DNA from: Coxiellaceae bacterium UBA6002
GTDB taxonomy: Bacteria; Pseudomonadota; Gammaproteobacteria; UBA6002
Direction: 5' to 3'
NCBI GenBank assembly: GCA_002429595.1
Contig: DJAM01000143.1
Coordinates: forward strand, 6,533-29,081
Length of the DNA: 22,549 nucleotides
Position 1 is the first letter of the stretch. Each line of letters starts with the position of its first letter. Shown here piece after piece: positions 1 through 6,864 of the stretch. A program made the position numbers and the translations under genes. The notes beneath the pieces are model-generated. The model was not told where the DNA came from. It did not search any database and saw only the letters and a list, made by a program, of their open reading frames with translations.

Positions 1-36
1 CCCTCACCCTAGCCCTCTCCCGCAAGCGGGAGGGGG
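1..36. repeat. CCCTCTCCCGC-family hairpin at the window's left edge
   Basis: CCCTCACCC (1-9) is followed by CCCTCTCCCGC (13-23) and its complement GCGGGAGGGGG (26-36, one G-T pair). Same ends and stem as the 186-bp element at 10125. It encodes the last ten residues and stop codon of the LRR-A gene. The element probably continues to the left of the window. Confidence 0.75.
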
Positions 37-1539
37 AATAAGAGTAAATGCACGAGGGGGAACAGAGTTTTCTGCTGAAACAAATGCCCTTTCTGGAAAA
101 CGATTTCGAATATTCTCAAGCTCTTGTGCATCCCACATTTTAAAAAACATACTTTTCTGACTATTGGTACTCCAGTTTAATTGACCTTCTAGTGAAGGTC
201 GAATTGCACCCAACAAAAATAAACAAGTCTTAGCTATCTGCTCTGGTGCGCGAAGATGATTTCCCGCTACAAATAAAAAGATCACAACGACCATATCATT
301 AGGTAAAATTCGCCAAGGAGATTCCTGTGTATTTCTACAACCCTTAGCAATCTCAACAATTTGTTCAATAAATCTTAATTCCTTAGCTTTCTTATTTAAC
401 TTTGTAACTTGATTAAGCTGTGTTGACGTCTGTTTTGAGATTTTATCGCTTTGTAAAAAAAGATTGGTGAGATTTCTATTTTCAAAAAAGGCACGTGCTC
501 CTTTTTCGTCAATTTCATTATTACCATAAAGACACAAACTTGTGAGGGTGGTATTTTTAGCAAGAGTCTCCGCTCCATTTTGAGAAACTAGGTTGTCTTC
601 TAGATCGAGGATCGTCAAGGAAGAGCTATTCGCTAGAGCTTTAGCTCCAGAATTGCTAACTGAATTATTACTTAGAGATAATATTGTTAACTTAGGAAGA
701 TTTGTTAAATGAATCGCTCCTAAATCATCTATTTCACAACTATCAAGTTCCAATTTAGTTAAAGAAGTGATCTGCGCGAGAATGCGCGCGCCTATTTCTC
801 TTACAACATTAGATTTCATGCAAAGGGTATGTAAGCGTGTCATTGTCAATAAAATAGATGATGCTGCAGCTGTTAAGTTATTTCTTGTTATATTGAAAGT
901 TCTCAAAGTAGTATTATTTCTAAATGCTTTAAGACCATCATCTTGTAAATTATTTTCGCGTAGATGAAGTTCTGTGAGCACGCTATTTCTCCCTAGCGCT
1001 TGAAATCCCAAAAGAGAGAAAAGATTCTCATTGGCGTGTAAGCATCGGAGTCGGGTGTGATTAGCAAGAGCGATAATGCCGTCATTTGTTATACCATTTG
1101 AACCCACTTCTAAATGAGTTAGAGTAGGATGACTTGCTAAAATGTTCGCTCCTTCGTCTCTAAGTAAATTTAGGTTAATATTTAAGGTTGTAAGTCGTAA
1201 CATTAACGCTAGAGTCGTTATACCTTGTGCCGAGATCTTGTTGTTTTCAATTGTCAGTGATGTGAGATTTGTAGCGGGTAGCAAATAACCTAACCCTTCA
1301 TCACCTAGTTTGGCGCTTGAAATACTTAGTATAATGAAATTTCCTTTGCCTATTGCTTGCAACTGTAGGCAAGTAAGCATGCTGGTTCGAAGATGTAATG
1401 TTTTGAGATAGTAATTTTTTTCAAGCGCAGAAACTAAACTAGATTTCTCATCTTCATTTAACAATGCGAATACTGCAAGGGTCAAAGTGGGGTCATTGTT
1501 TTTGATTTTTTCAATTATTTCGAAATTTCTTTGTGTCAC
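4..1539 (-). CDS. Leucine-rich-repeat protein with C-terminal F-box-like segment (LRR-A)
   Basis: A 511-residue protein made mostly of ribonuclease-inhibitor-like leucine-rich repeats of about 23-24 residues (pattern L..L.L..N.I.D.GA..LA), roughly residues 40-380. After the repeats comes a conserved tail (about 385-485) shared with the upstream paralogue; within it, residues 407-447 begin PWRILPNDMVVVIF and resemble an F-box. No signal peptide is seen, so it is either cytosolic or exported by a specialised system. The start is GTG (1537-1539) with AGGA just upstream; this Shine-Dalgarno overlaps the stop codon of the upstream gene, leaving a 9-bp gap and implying co-transcription and perhaps translational coupling. 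The last ten residues (PPPACGRGLG) and the stop are encoded by an intergenic palindromic repeat. A secreted effector role is inference; LRR proteins of this kind are common among Legionellales effectors. Confidence 0.85.
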   Translation of the reverse strand: MTQRNFEIIEKIKNNDPTLTLAVFALLNEDEKSSLVSALEKNYYLKTLHLRTSMLTCLQLQAIGKGNFIILSISSAKLGDEGLGYLLPATNLTSLTIENNKISAQGITTLALMLRLTTLNINLNLLRDEGANILASHPTLTHLEVGSNGITNDGIIALANHTRLRCLHANENLFSLLGFQALGRNSVLTELHLRENNLQDDGLKAFRNNTTLRTFNITRNNLTAAASSILLTMTRLHTLCMKSNVVREIGARILAQITSLTKLELDSCEIDDLGAIHLTNLPKLTILSLSNNSVSNSGAKALANSSSLTILDLEDNLVSQNGAETLAKNTTLTSLCLYGNNEIDEKGARAFFENRNLTNLFLQSDKISKQTSTQLNQVTKLNKKAKELRFIEQIVEIAKGCRNTQESPWRILPNDMVVVIFLFVAGNHLRAPEQIAKTCLFLLGAIRPSLEGQLNWSTNSQKSMFFKMWDAQELENIRNRFPERAFVSAENSVPPRAFTLIPPPACGRGLG

Positions 1540-1548
1540 GAGTTTTTC

Positions 1549-3030
1549 CTAAGCGTTTGGTATTGAAATAGTGATTGCGGGCGCGGCAACTGCTGCTTCA
1601 GACTTGTGCAAGCGTTTTCTCACTTCCAAAAGTTCTTTCGCATTCCATTCACTAAAAAATTTACTTTTTTGACTGTTTGTGGCCCAATTTAATTTATTTT
1701 TTGAAGAACATCGAATTGTTGCTAATAAAAATAAACCTGTTTTAGTGATCTGTTCTTGGGAACGTAAATTATTCCCGGCAACATAAAAGAAAATTAAGAT
1801 CACTAAATCATTCGGTAGGATTCGCCAAGGGGATGTTTGTGTTTCTCTACAACCCTTTGCAACCTCAATAAGTTGTTCAATAAATAATAATTCTTTTGCT
1901 TTTTTGTTTGAAGAAATATGCTGTTGAATATGTTTTTTGGTTTCGCTGCTGATCTGATTATTATGTGGAGTTAAAGTAAGAAATGTAAGCTGCCTATTAT
2001 TTAAAAATAAACTTGCTCCATCCTCATCTATACCATTATTGTCAAGCTTAAGATGAGTCAAAGAGGTATTTGCGGCAAGTGCTTCGGCGCCATAAAAGGT
2101 AATGATGTTTCCGCTAAGATCAAGTTCAGTTAAACAAGTATTATTTGATAAAGCTGTCGCGCCATCATTGCTTATATGATTTCGTCCCAGCAACAGTATC
2201 TGAAGTTTTTCTAAACTAGCTAAAGCTTGCGCGCCTTTATCTGCAATTAAATTGGAACTGGCGTCCAGCTTGGTAAGATTATGACTCAATGACAATATTT
2301 CTGCGCCCGTATCGTTAATCTCATTTTCTCGAACTAAAAGGGTCGTAAGGTTTCCCATTTTAGCTAAAATTTGTAATGCAGATATTGTTAGCATGTTCTT
2401 GCTAACGCTAAGAGTTATCAATCGCGTATTTTTTTTGAGTAAACTAATGCCATCTGATGTAAATAAATTTTCGTCTAGAGCGAGGCTACGAAGACGAGTG
2501 TTATTAGCGAGTGCCTGAATACCCGTATCAGTAATCATATTGTCACATGCTCTTAAGTGCCTAAGAGTTGGGTGACCAGCAACTACTTCTATTCCTGGGT
2601 CCTTAAGAAAGTTGACACTGATATCCAAAGAAGTGAGTTGTGTATGCTGTGACAAAGTTTGTACGCCTTGTTCAGAGATTCGATTACTTTCGACAGTGGC
2701 GCTAGTGAGATTTGAATTTTGTAACAGATGTTTAAATCCAATATCGGTGAGTTTGCAGGCGTTAGCAGTAAGAGTGCTAAAGTTGCCTTGCCCCAATCCC
2801 ATTGTTATTTGATCGGTAAGAAGGTTAAAAGTTATATTTAAGGAGTAAAGCCGAGTATTGTTTCGAACTGCTGCCACTAAAGATGACAACTCAGTTTCCT
2901 GCCACTTATCAACTGTGAGTGACCTTAACTCTGTTGCATTATTCTGAACTTGAGCGATTATTGCTAACTTACTTTGAGACACTATATTTATCCGTATCAC
3001 TTTTGATCTGATAGCTGGCAAATTTACCAT
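1549..3030 (-). CDS. Leucine-rich-repeat protein with C-terminal F-box-like segment (LRR-B)
   Basis: A 493-residue paralogue of the next gene downstream, and the first gene of the two-gene unit. It has about a dozen 23-24-residue LRRs (for example NTSLTHLKLDNNGIDEDGAS), roughly residues 45-370, then a conserved tail with NKKAKELLFIEQ and, at residues 400-440, PWRILPNDLVILIF, an F-box-like segment. The last ~20 residues are Ala/Ile-rich and differ from the paralogue. The ATG at 3028-3030 has only an A-rich, weak ribosome site; no better internal Met exists near the N-terminus. It is transcribed divergently from glyA across a 123-bp gap. No signal peptide or membrane helix is visible. The two genes align along their whole length at protein level and well at DNA level over the tail, so this is a tandem duplication. 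Substrate and function are unknown; a host-directed role is inference. Confidence 0.85.
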   Translation of the reverse strand: MVNLPAIRSKVIRINIVSQSKLAIIAQVQNNATELRSLTVDKWQETELSSLVAAVRNNTRLYSLNITFNLLTDQITMGLGQGNFSTLTANACKLTDIGFKHLLQNSNLTSATVESNRISEQGVQTLSQHTQLTSLDISVNFLKDPGIEVVAGHPTLRHLRACDNMITDTGIQALANNTRLRSLALDENLFTSDGISLLKKNTRLITLSVSKNMLTISALQILAKMGNLTTLLVRENEINDTGAEILSLSHNLTKLDASSNLIADKGAQALASLEKLQILLLGRNHISNDGATALSNNTCLTELDLSGNIITFYGAEALAANTSLTHLKLDNNGIDEDGASLFLNNRQLTFLTLTPHNNQISSETKKHIQQHISSNKKAKELLFIEQLIEVAKGCRETQTSPWRILPNDLVILIFFYVAGNNLRSQEQITKTGLFLLATIRCSSKNKLNWATNSQKSKFFSEWNAKELLEVRKRLHKSEAAVAAPAITISIPNA

Positions 3031-3100
3031 TTTTTCGTTTGTTTTTAAACATTTTTGCCAATCTTTGGCTTTTGGTCGGTTTGTATCGAAGCTGCAGGCT

Positions 3101-3129
3101 TTTGCATACTTCTGAAATTAACCTATAAT
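3101..3129 (+). promoter_or_regulatory. Probable sigma-70 promoter of glyA
   Basis: A perfect -10 TATAAT (3124-3129) is preceded by TTTGCA (3101-3106; 4 of 6 matches to the -35 consensus) at the ideal 17-nt spacing. Transcription would start near 3136, giving a very short leader before the Shine-Dalgarno TAAGGAG (3141-3147) and the glyA ATG. No riboswitch fits in this leader. Confidence 0.6.
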
Positions 3130-3153
3130 GCTGGTCTACCTAAGGAGTTTCCT

Positions 3154-4404
3154 ATGCTGCAAAACGATCTCTCAATCTCTGAATATGACAGCGATTTATG
3201 GAATGCCATTGAAGCTGAAGCGCACCGTCAAGAGCAGCATGTGGAACTCATCGCCTCAGAGAATTATGCCAGCATGAGAGTGCTGCAAGCTCAAGGTTCG
3301 GTGTTAACTAATAAATATGCAGAAGGGTATCCTGGCAAGCGGTACTACGGCGGTTGTGAATATGTAGATATCGTCGAACAACTTGCGATTGATCGTGCTA
3401 AGGAACTATTCAACGCTGACTATGCGAATGTTCAGCCGCATTCAGGCTCACAAGCAAATGCCGCGGCTTACATGGCATTATGTAATCCTGGTGATACTTT
3501 ATTGGGGATGAGTCTGGCTCATGGTGGTCATTTAACTCATGGCGCGAAAGTAAACTTCTCGGGTCGTATTTATAATTCCGTGACTTATGGCTTAAATTCA
3601 GCCGGAATTATTGATTATGATGAAGTGCGACGCCTAGCCTTAGATCATTCACCAAAGATTATTATTGCCGGTTTTTCTGCTTATTCTCGCATTGTAGATT
3701 GGGAGCGATTTCGTAAGATTGCCGATGAAGTAGGTGCTTTCTTAGTGGCAGATATGGCGCATGTTGCAGGGTTAGTGGCAGCCGGGCTGTATCCTTCCCC
3801 GGTGAATATAGCAGATGTAACGACGACGACTACCCATAAAACGCTGCGTGGGCCACGCGGTGGCATGATACTAGCCAAGGCTAACCCAGAAATAGAGAAG
3901 AAATTAAATTCGGCAGTATTTCCTGGACTACAAGGTGGTCCACTCATGCACGTCATTGCAGCCAAAGCGGTAGCGTTACGAGAAGCTTTATTGCCTGAAT
4001 TCAAAATCTATCAAGAGCAAGTTCTTTCGAATGCGAAAATCATGGCGCAAACGTTTATGGAACGTGGCTTTGACATCGTATCAGGGGGCACTGAAAATCA
4101 TCTATTTTTACTGAGTCTCTTAAATAAAGATATTACCGGTAAAGATGCAGAGGCTGCGCTTGGGTTAGCCCATATTACAGTGAATAAAAATGCAGTTCCA
4201 AATGATACACGATCGCCATTTATAACAAGCGGTTTGCGAATTGGAACACCTGCGGTAACCACTCGTGGCTTTACGGAGCTTGAATGCTCTTTGCTAGCGC
4301 AGTGGATTTCAGATATTCTGGACGATATTGAAAATCAACAGACCCTAGCGGATGTGCGTCAACAAGTTTCAGATTTGTGCGAACGTTTTCCTGTCTATGT
4401 GTAA
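3154..4404 (+). CDS. glyA: Serine hydroxymethyltransferase
   Basis: Cytosolic PLP enzyme interconverting serine plus tetrahydrofolate with glycine plus 5,10-methylene-THF, the main source of one-carbon units. The 416-residue product matches the ~417-residue E. coli enzyme end to end. Recognisable segments are ELIASENY and GKRYYGGCEYVD near the N-terminus, HSGSQAN, GGHLTHG, DMAHVAGLVAAG, and the Schiff-base lysine in TTTTTHKTLRGPRGG. The C-terminal NHLFLLSL and TSGLRIGTPAVTTRGF segments are also typical. The ATG at 3154 is chosen because TAAGGAG lies six bases upstream and the N-terminus then agrees with the family; a 33-codon upstream extension overlaps the promoter and is not family-like. 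It is first in a glyA-nrdR-nusB-thiL cluster, 32 bp from nrdR. Confidence 0.97.
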   Translation: MLQNDLSISEYDSDLWNAIEAEAHRQEQHVELIASENYASMRVLQAQGSVLTNKYAEGYPGKRYYGGCEYVDIVEQLAIDRAKELFNADYANVQPHSGSQANAAAYMALCNPGDTLLGMSLAHGGHLTHGAKVNFSGRIYNSVTYGLNSAGIIDYDEVRRLALDHSPKIIIAGFSAYSRIVDWERFRKIADEVGAFLVADMAHVAGLVAAGLYPSPVNIADVTTTTTHKTLRGPRGGMILAKANPEIEKKLNSAVFPGLQGGPLMHVIAAKAVALREALLPEFKIYQEQVLSNAKIMAQTFMERGFDIVSGGTENHLFLLSLLNKDITGKDAEAALGLAHITVNKNAVPNDTRSPFITSGLRIGTPAVTTRGFTELECSLLAQWISDILDDIENQQTLADVRQQVSDLCERFPVYV

Positions 4405-4436
4405 CCTTACAACAAAATAAAAAACACTGGTGATGA

Positions 4437-4907
4437 ATGCATTGTCCATTTTGTAATACACTCGATTCGAAAGTCATTGATTCACGCTTAGTCACTGAAA
4501 ATAATCAGGTGCGCCGTCGTAGAGAATGTATTGATTGCAAAGAACGTTTTACGACTTACGAAATTGCTGAATTAGTTTTGCCCCGGATTGTTAAAAATGA
4601 TGGTCGCCGTAGTCCCTTTGATGAAAATAAACTACGGGTTGGTATGTTAAAAGCTCTAGAGAAACGGCCAGTCGGTGTCGAAACTGTGGATGCGGCGATT
4701 AATCGCATCGTGCACAAATTACGCTCCAGTGGAGAAAAAGAAGTAAATTCTAAACACATTGGCGAACTGGTCATGCGTGAGCTTTTAATGATGGACCAAG
4801 TTGCCTATGTACGTTTTGCTTCTGTTTATCGTAGCTTTCAAGACATTAATGCTTTTATTAAAGAAATCGATCAGCTAGAAATTAATCAAGAAGAGATTGA
4901 TGAATAA
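4437..4907 (+). CDS. nrdR: Transcriptional repressor NrdR
   Basis: Zinc-ribbon/ATP-cone repressor of ribonucleotide reductase genes. The 156-residue product carries Cys3-x2-Cys6 and Cys31-x2-Cys34 forming the N-terminal zinc ribbon, the basic VRRRREC segment, and an ATP-cone from about residue 48 (LVLPRIVKNDGRRSPFDENK) to about 138; family members are usually ~150 residues. In the family, bound dATP/ATP sets oligomeric state and operator binding upstream of nrd genes; no nrd gene is in this window. The ribosome site is weak (GGTGA just upstream), fitting translation within the glyA operon. Its 3' end overlaps nusB by 8 bp. In E. coli ribD and ribE follow nrdR; here they are absent. Confidence 0.95.
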   Translation: MHCPFCNTLDSKVIDSRLVTENNQVRRRRECIDCKERFTTYEIAELVLPRIVKNDGRRSPFDENKLRVGMLKALEKRPVGVETVDAAINRIVHKLRSSGEKEVNSKHIGELVMRELLMMDQVAYVRFASVYRSFQDINAFIKEIDQLEINQEEIDE

Positions 4908-5367
4908 ACACAAAAATTCCGAACGACATAGAGCGCGTGAATATGCGCTACAAGCCATCTATCAATGGCAATATACACAAGATTCGCCGACTGAAATCGA
5001 ACTGCAATTTCATGAAGATTATGATTTATCTAAAGTCGATACAGAATACTTCAGTGAAATGTTGCATCAAATCCCTAAAAAATTAACCGAAATTGATGAC
5101 ACCATTGAAAAAGCGCTAGATCGGCCATTCCAGGATCTCAATCCAGTTGAATTAGCTGTGTTACGTATTGCCGTTTACGAGCTTTTGTACCGACAAGACA
5201 TCCCATACAAAGTGATTATCAATGAAGCACTGCAAATTACTAAAACCTTTGGCGCGCAAGAAGGGTTTAAATATGTCAATGGCGTATTAGATACCCTGGC
5301 TAAGCATATTCGCGGCTTAGAGGTTTCACTACACCAAAGTAAAGGTTCTTCAAAAAAATCTGATTAG
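4900..5367 (+). CDS. nusB: Transcription antitermination factor NusB
   Basis: All-helical RNA-binding protein which, with NusE (ribosomal protein S10), binds boxA RNA and supports antitermination on rRNA operons. The 155-residue product shows the family features: the N-terminal basic RAREYALQAIYQWQ helix, DRPFQDLNPVELAVLRIAVYEL in the middle, and the IPYKVIINEALQITKTFG / YVNGVLDTLAK C-terminal helices. The ATG at 4900 is preferred over a TTG one codon earlier; AAGAAGAG (4888-4895) serves as ribosome site inside the end of nrdR. The overlap with nrdR and the 11-bp gap to thiL indicate one operon. The C-terminal ~18 residues (HQSKGSSKKSD) are a polar tail. Confidence 0.95.
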   Translation: MNKHKNSERHRAREYALQAIYQWQYTQDSPTEIELQFHEDYDLSKVDTEYFSEMLHQIPKKLTEIDDTIEKALDRPFQDLNPVELAVLRIAVYELLYRQDIPYKVIINEALQITKTFGAQEGFKYVNGVLDTLAKHIRGLEVSLHQSKGSSKKSD

Positions 5368-5378
5368 CAAGGTCAGTC

Positions 5379-6329
5379 ATGTCGCTGAACGAGTTTGACA
5401 TCATCGCCACCTACTTTAAACGTCCTTATCATCGCGAAGATGTTGAGTTAGGTAGTGGTGATGACTGCGCGGTTCTTTGCCCCCCTCCTGGCAAACGGCT
5501 CTTAGTGACCGTAGATACACTCAATGAAGATGTACATTTTTTTTCTACAACGTCCCCATTTGATATTGGCTACAAATCAATCGCAGTGAGTTTAAGCGAC
5601 ATTGCAGCCATGGGCGGCGACCCACTTTGGGCAGAAATCGCACTTACCGTTCCAATTCCACATGCAGACTGGCTCGAAGACTTTTCTGAGGGGTTGTACG
5701 CTTGTTTAGATCAATATCAAGTGGCACTAGTAGGGGGCAACTTGACACGTGGACCACTTGCGATAAGCACTCAGTTGATAGGCGCCTGTGATCCAAAGCA
5801 TTATCTTACTCGCCATGGTGCCCGGCCAGGGGATTTAATATATGTCACTGGCGTTTTAGGTGATGGAGGCCTTGCTTTGGCCTTCTTACAAAATCCAGAG
5901 CGATTCAAGAACATTAATGCATCCCAGCAAGAGCAGTTAGTAAGACATTTGTGGCAACCCGTGCCTCGAGTAGCTGAAGGAAGGTTATTGAGCTCCATCG
6001 CTACCGCTGCAATTGATATCTCTGACGGCTTAGTTGCGGATTTGAATCACATCCTAGAAGCCAGTGGCGTTGGAGGTGTCATTGAGGTCAATTCGCTGCC
6101 AGTCTCAACGCTCCTGCCAGAGAAAGCTGCAGCACTTACCTCGGGTGACGATTATGAATTGTGCTTCACGATCGCGCAAAATGAGGTAGACGAACTCGCC
6201 AAGATCAGCCGTAAGACAAATTGTCCTATGACATGCATCGGCCGTATTGAAGAGGGGAGGGGAGTGCGCATACTAGAGAACGGTGAGTCATTATCCTTGG
6301 CTAATCTCGGGTACCGACATTTTGAGTGA
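5379..6329 (+). CDS. thiL: Thiamine-monophosphate kinase
   Basis: Phosphorylates thiamine monophosphate to thiamine diphosphate with ATP, the last step of cofactor synthesis; TPP is needed by the 2-oxoglutarate dehydrogenase E1 encoded at the far end of this window. The 316-residue product has the PurM/ThiL-type signatures: GSGDDCAVL near residue 22, VTVDTLNEDVHF, SIAVSLSDIAAMGGDP, VGGNLTRGP, AIDISDGLVADL and SGDDYELCFT. The acidic residues in these motifs bind Mg-ATP. Start ATG at 5379 with AAGG about eight bases upstream. It is the last gene of the glyA operon; pgpA, which follows thiL in E. coli, is absent, and no T-rich terminator hairpin is evident immediately downstream. Confidence 0.96.
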   Translation: MSLNEFDIIATYFKRPYHREDVELGSGDDCAVLCPPPGKRLLVTVDTLNEDVHFFSTTSPFDIGYKSIAVSLSDIAAMGGDPLWAEIALTVPIPHADWLEDFSEGLYACLDQYQVALVGGNLTRGPLAISTQLIGACDPKHYLTRHGARPGDLIYVTGVLGDGGLALAFLQNPERFKNINASQQEQLVRHLWQPVPRVAEGRLLSSIATAAIDISDGLVADLNHILEASGVGGVIEVNSLPVSTLLPEKAAALTSGDDYELCFTIAQNEVDELAKISRKTNCPMTCIGRIEEGRGVRILENGESLSLANLGYRHFE

Positions 6330-6413
6330 CTTACAAGCAAAAATAAAAGTAATCCTTCCGCTTGCTAGATCTATGTCATTGAATATATGTTAGATGCCAA
6401 AAAAGCTCAAAAG

Positions 6414-6460
6414 TTATCAACAGAGTCTGTGGATAACTTTGTGGAGAACAGTGTGGAAGT
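6414..6460. promoter_or_regulatory. Cluster of DnaA-box-like 9-mers
   Basis: Four sites related to TTATCCACA lie in 47 bp: TTATCAACA (6414-6422, plus, one mismatch), TGTGGATAA (6428-6436, a perfect box on minus), TGTGGAGAA (6440-6448, minus, one mismatch), and TGTGGAAGT (6452-6460, minus, only the TCCACA half kept). Start-to-start spacings are 14, 12 and 12 bp, roughly one helical turn each. The first two form an inverted pair. The flank to the right (6500-6600) is A/T-rich. This could be part of an origin, a DnaA titration or regulatory site, or the control region of a nearby gene. No dnaA, dnaN, gidA or rpmH is in the window. Confidence 0.5.
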
Positions 6461-6633
6461 GAACCTAAATCATTGTTCTAAAATGACCTGGCTTAGATTG
6501 GACATTTTTTAAGCACGCAGCAAAAGTTAAGTAATTTCAATAAGTTAAAAGAAATATTTCAACTAGCTTTAGAAAAAAGTTCGCTAACAATGGGATGTTA
6601 AATCTAAAGATGTAATTGTGTATAAGTGGTTTT

Positions 6634-6738
6634 CCCTCACCTGCACTGTCATTCCCGCGTAGGCGGGAATCCACTCTTAAGAGCGCTCCCAGACATGGAT
6701 TCCCACCTACGCGGGAATGACAGTGCAGGAGGGGTGAG
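6634..6738. repeat. Hybrid palindromic repeat (dRS3-like core inside CCCTCACC/GGTGAGG ends)
   Basis: Imperfect palindrome. Each arm contains the core ATTCCC-N8-GGGAAT (6651-6670 and 6699-6718), itself an inverted repeat identical in pattern to the Neisseria dRS3 element. The arms extend outward through CTGCACTGTC (6641-6650) and GACAGTGCAG (6719-6728). The outer ends CCCTCACC and GGGGTGAGG resemble the ends of the second repeat family in this window (1-36, 10125-10310, 22508-22545). The loop (about 6673-6694) differs from that of the other dRS3-like copies. It lies in a 535-bp gene-free stretch with no coding potential. Confidence 0.8.
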
Positions 6739-6771
6739 GTAGGTAGACAAAACCTCATTTATTTCCAATTG

Positions 6772-6786
6772 TTAATATTGAATTAA
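6772..6786 (+). promoter_or_regulatory. PmrA-like box upstream of the J-domain gene
   Basis: TTAATATTGAATTAA fits the pattern TTAATATT-N3-TTAA, two TTAA half-sites one helical turn apart, resembling the PmrA box found upstream of many Dot/Icm effector genes in Legionella and Coxiella (as I recall it, cTTAATatT-N2-cTTAA). A weak -10-like TATCTT (6798-6803) lies 11 bp after the second TTAA. The same box with the same 11-bp spacing to a -10-like hexamer precedes the coiled-coil gene at 8960. Confidence 0.45.
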
Positions 6787-6864
6787 GATATCCAAGTTAT
6801 CTTATCACTCAATTTTTGATAGTTTAAACACCACCAACCCAAGCAAAACGACCGGAGTAGTAAA

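Noticed and set aside
3055..3153. 33-codon N-terminal extension of glyA
   Set aside because: It spans the promoter -10 and has no homology to the family; ATG 3154 has an ideal TAAGGAG.
6537..6758. Minus-strand ORF of 73 codons
   Set aside because: Much of it is read from the dRS3-like palindrome (HSRVGGNP), a typical false ORF.
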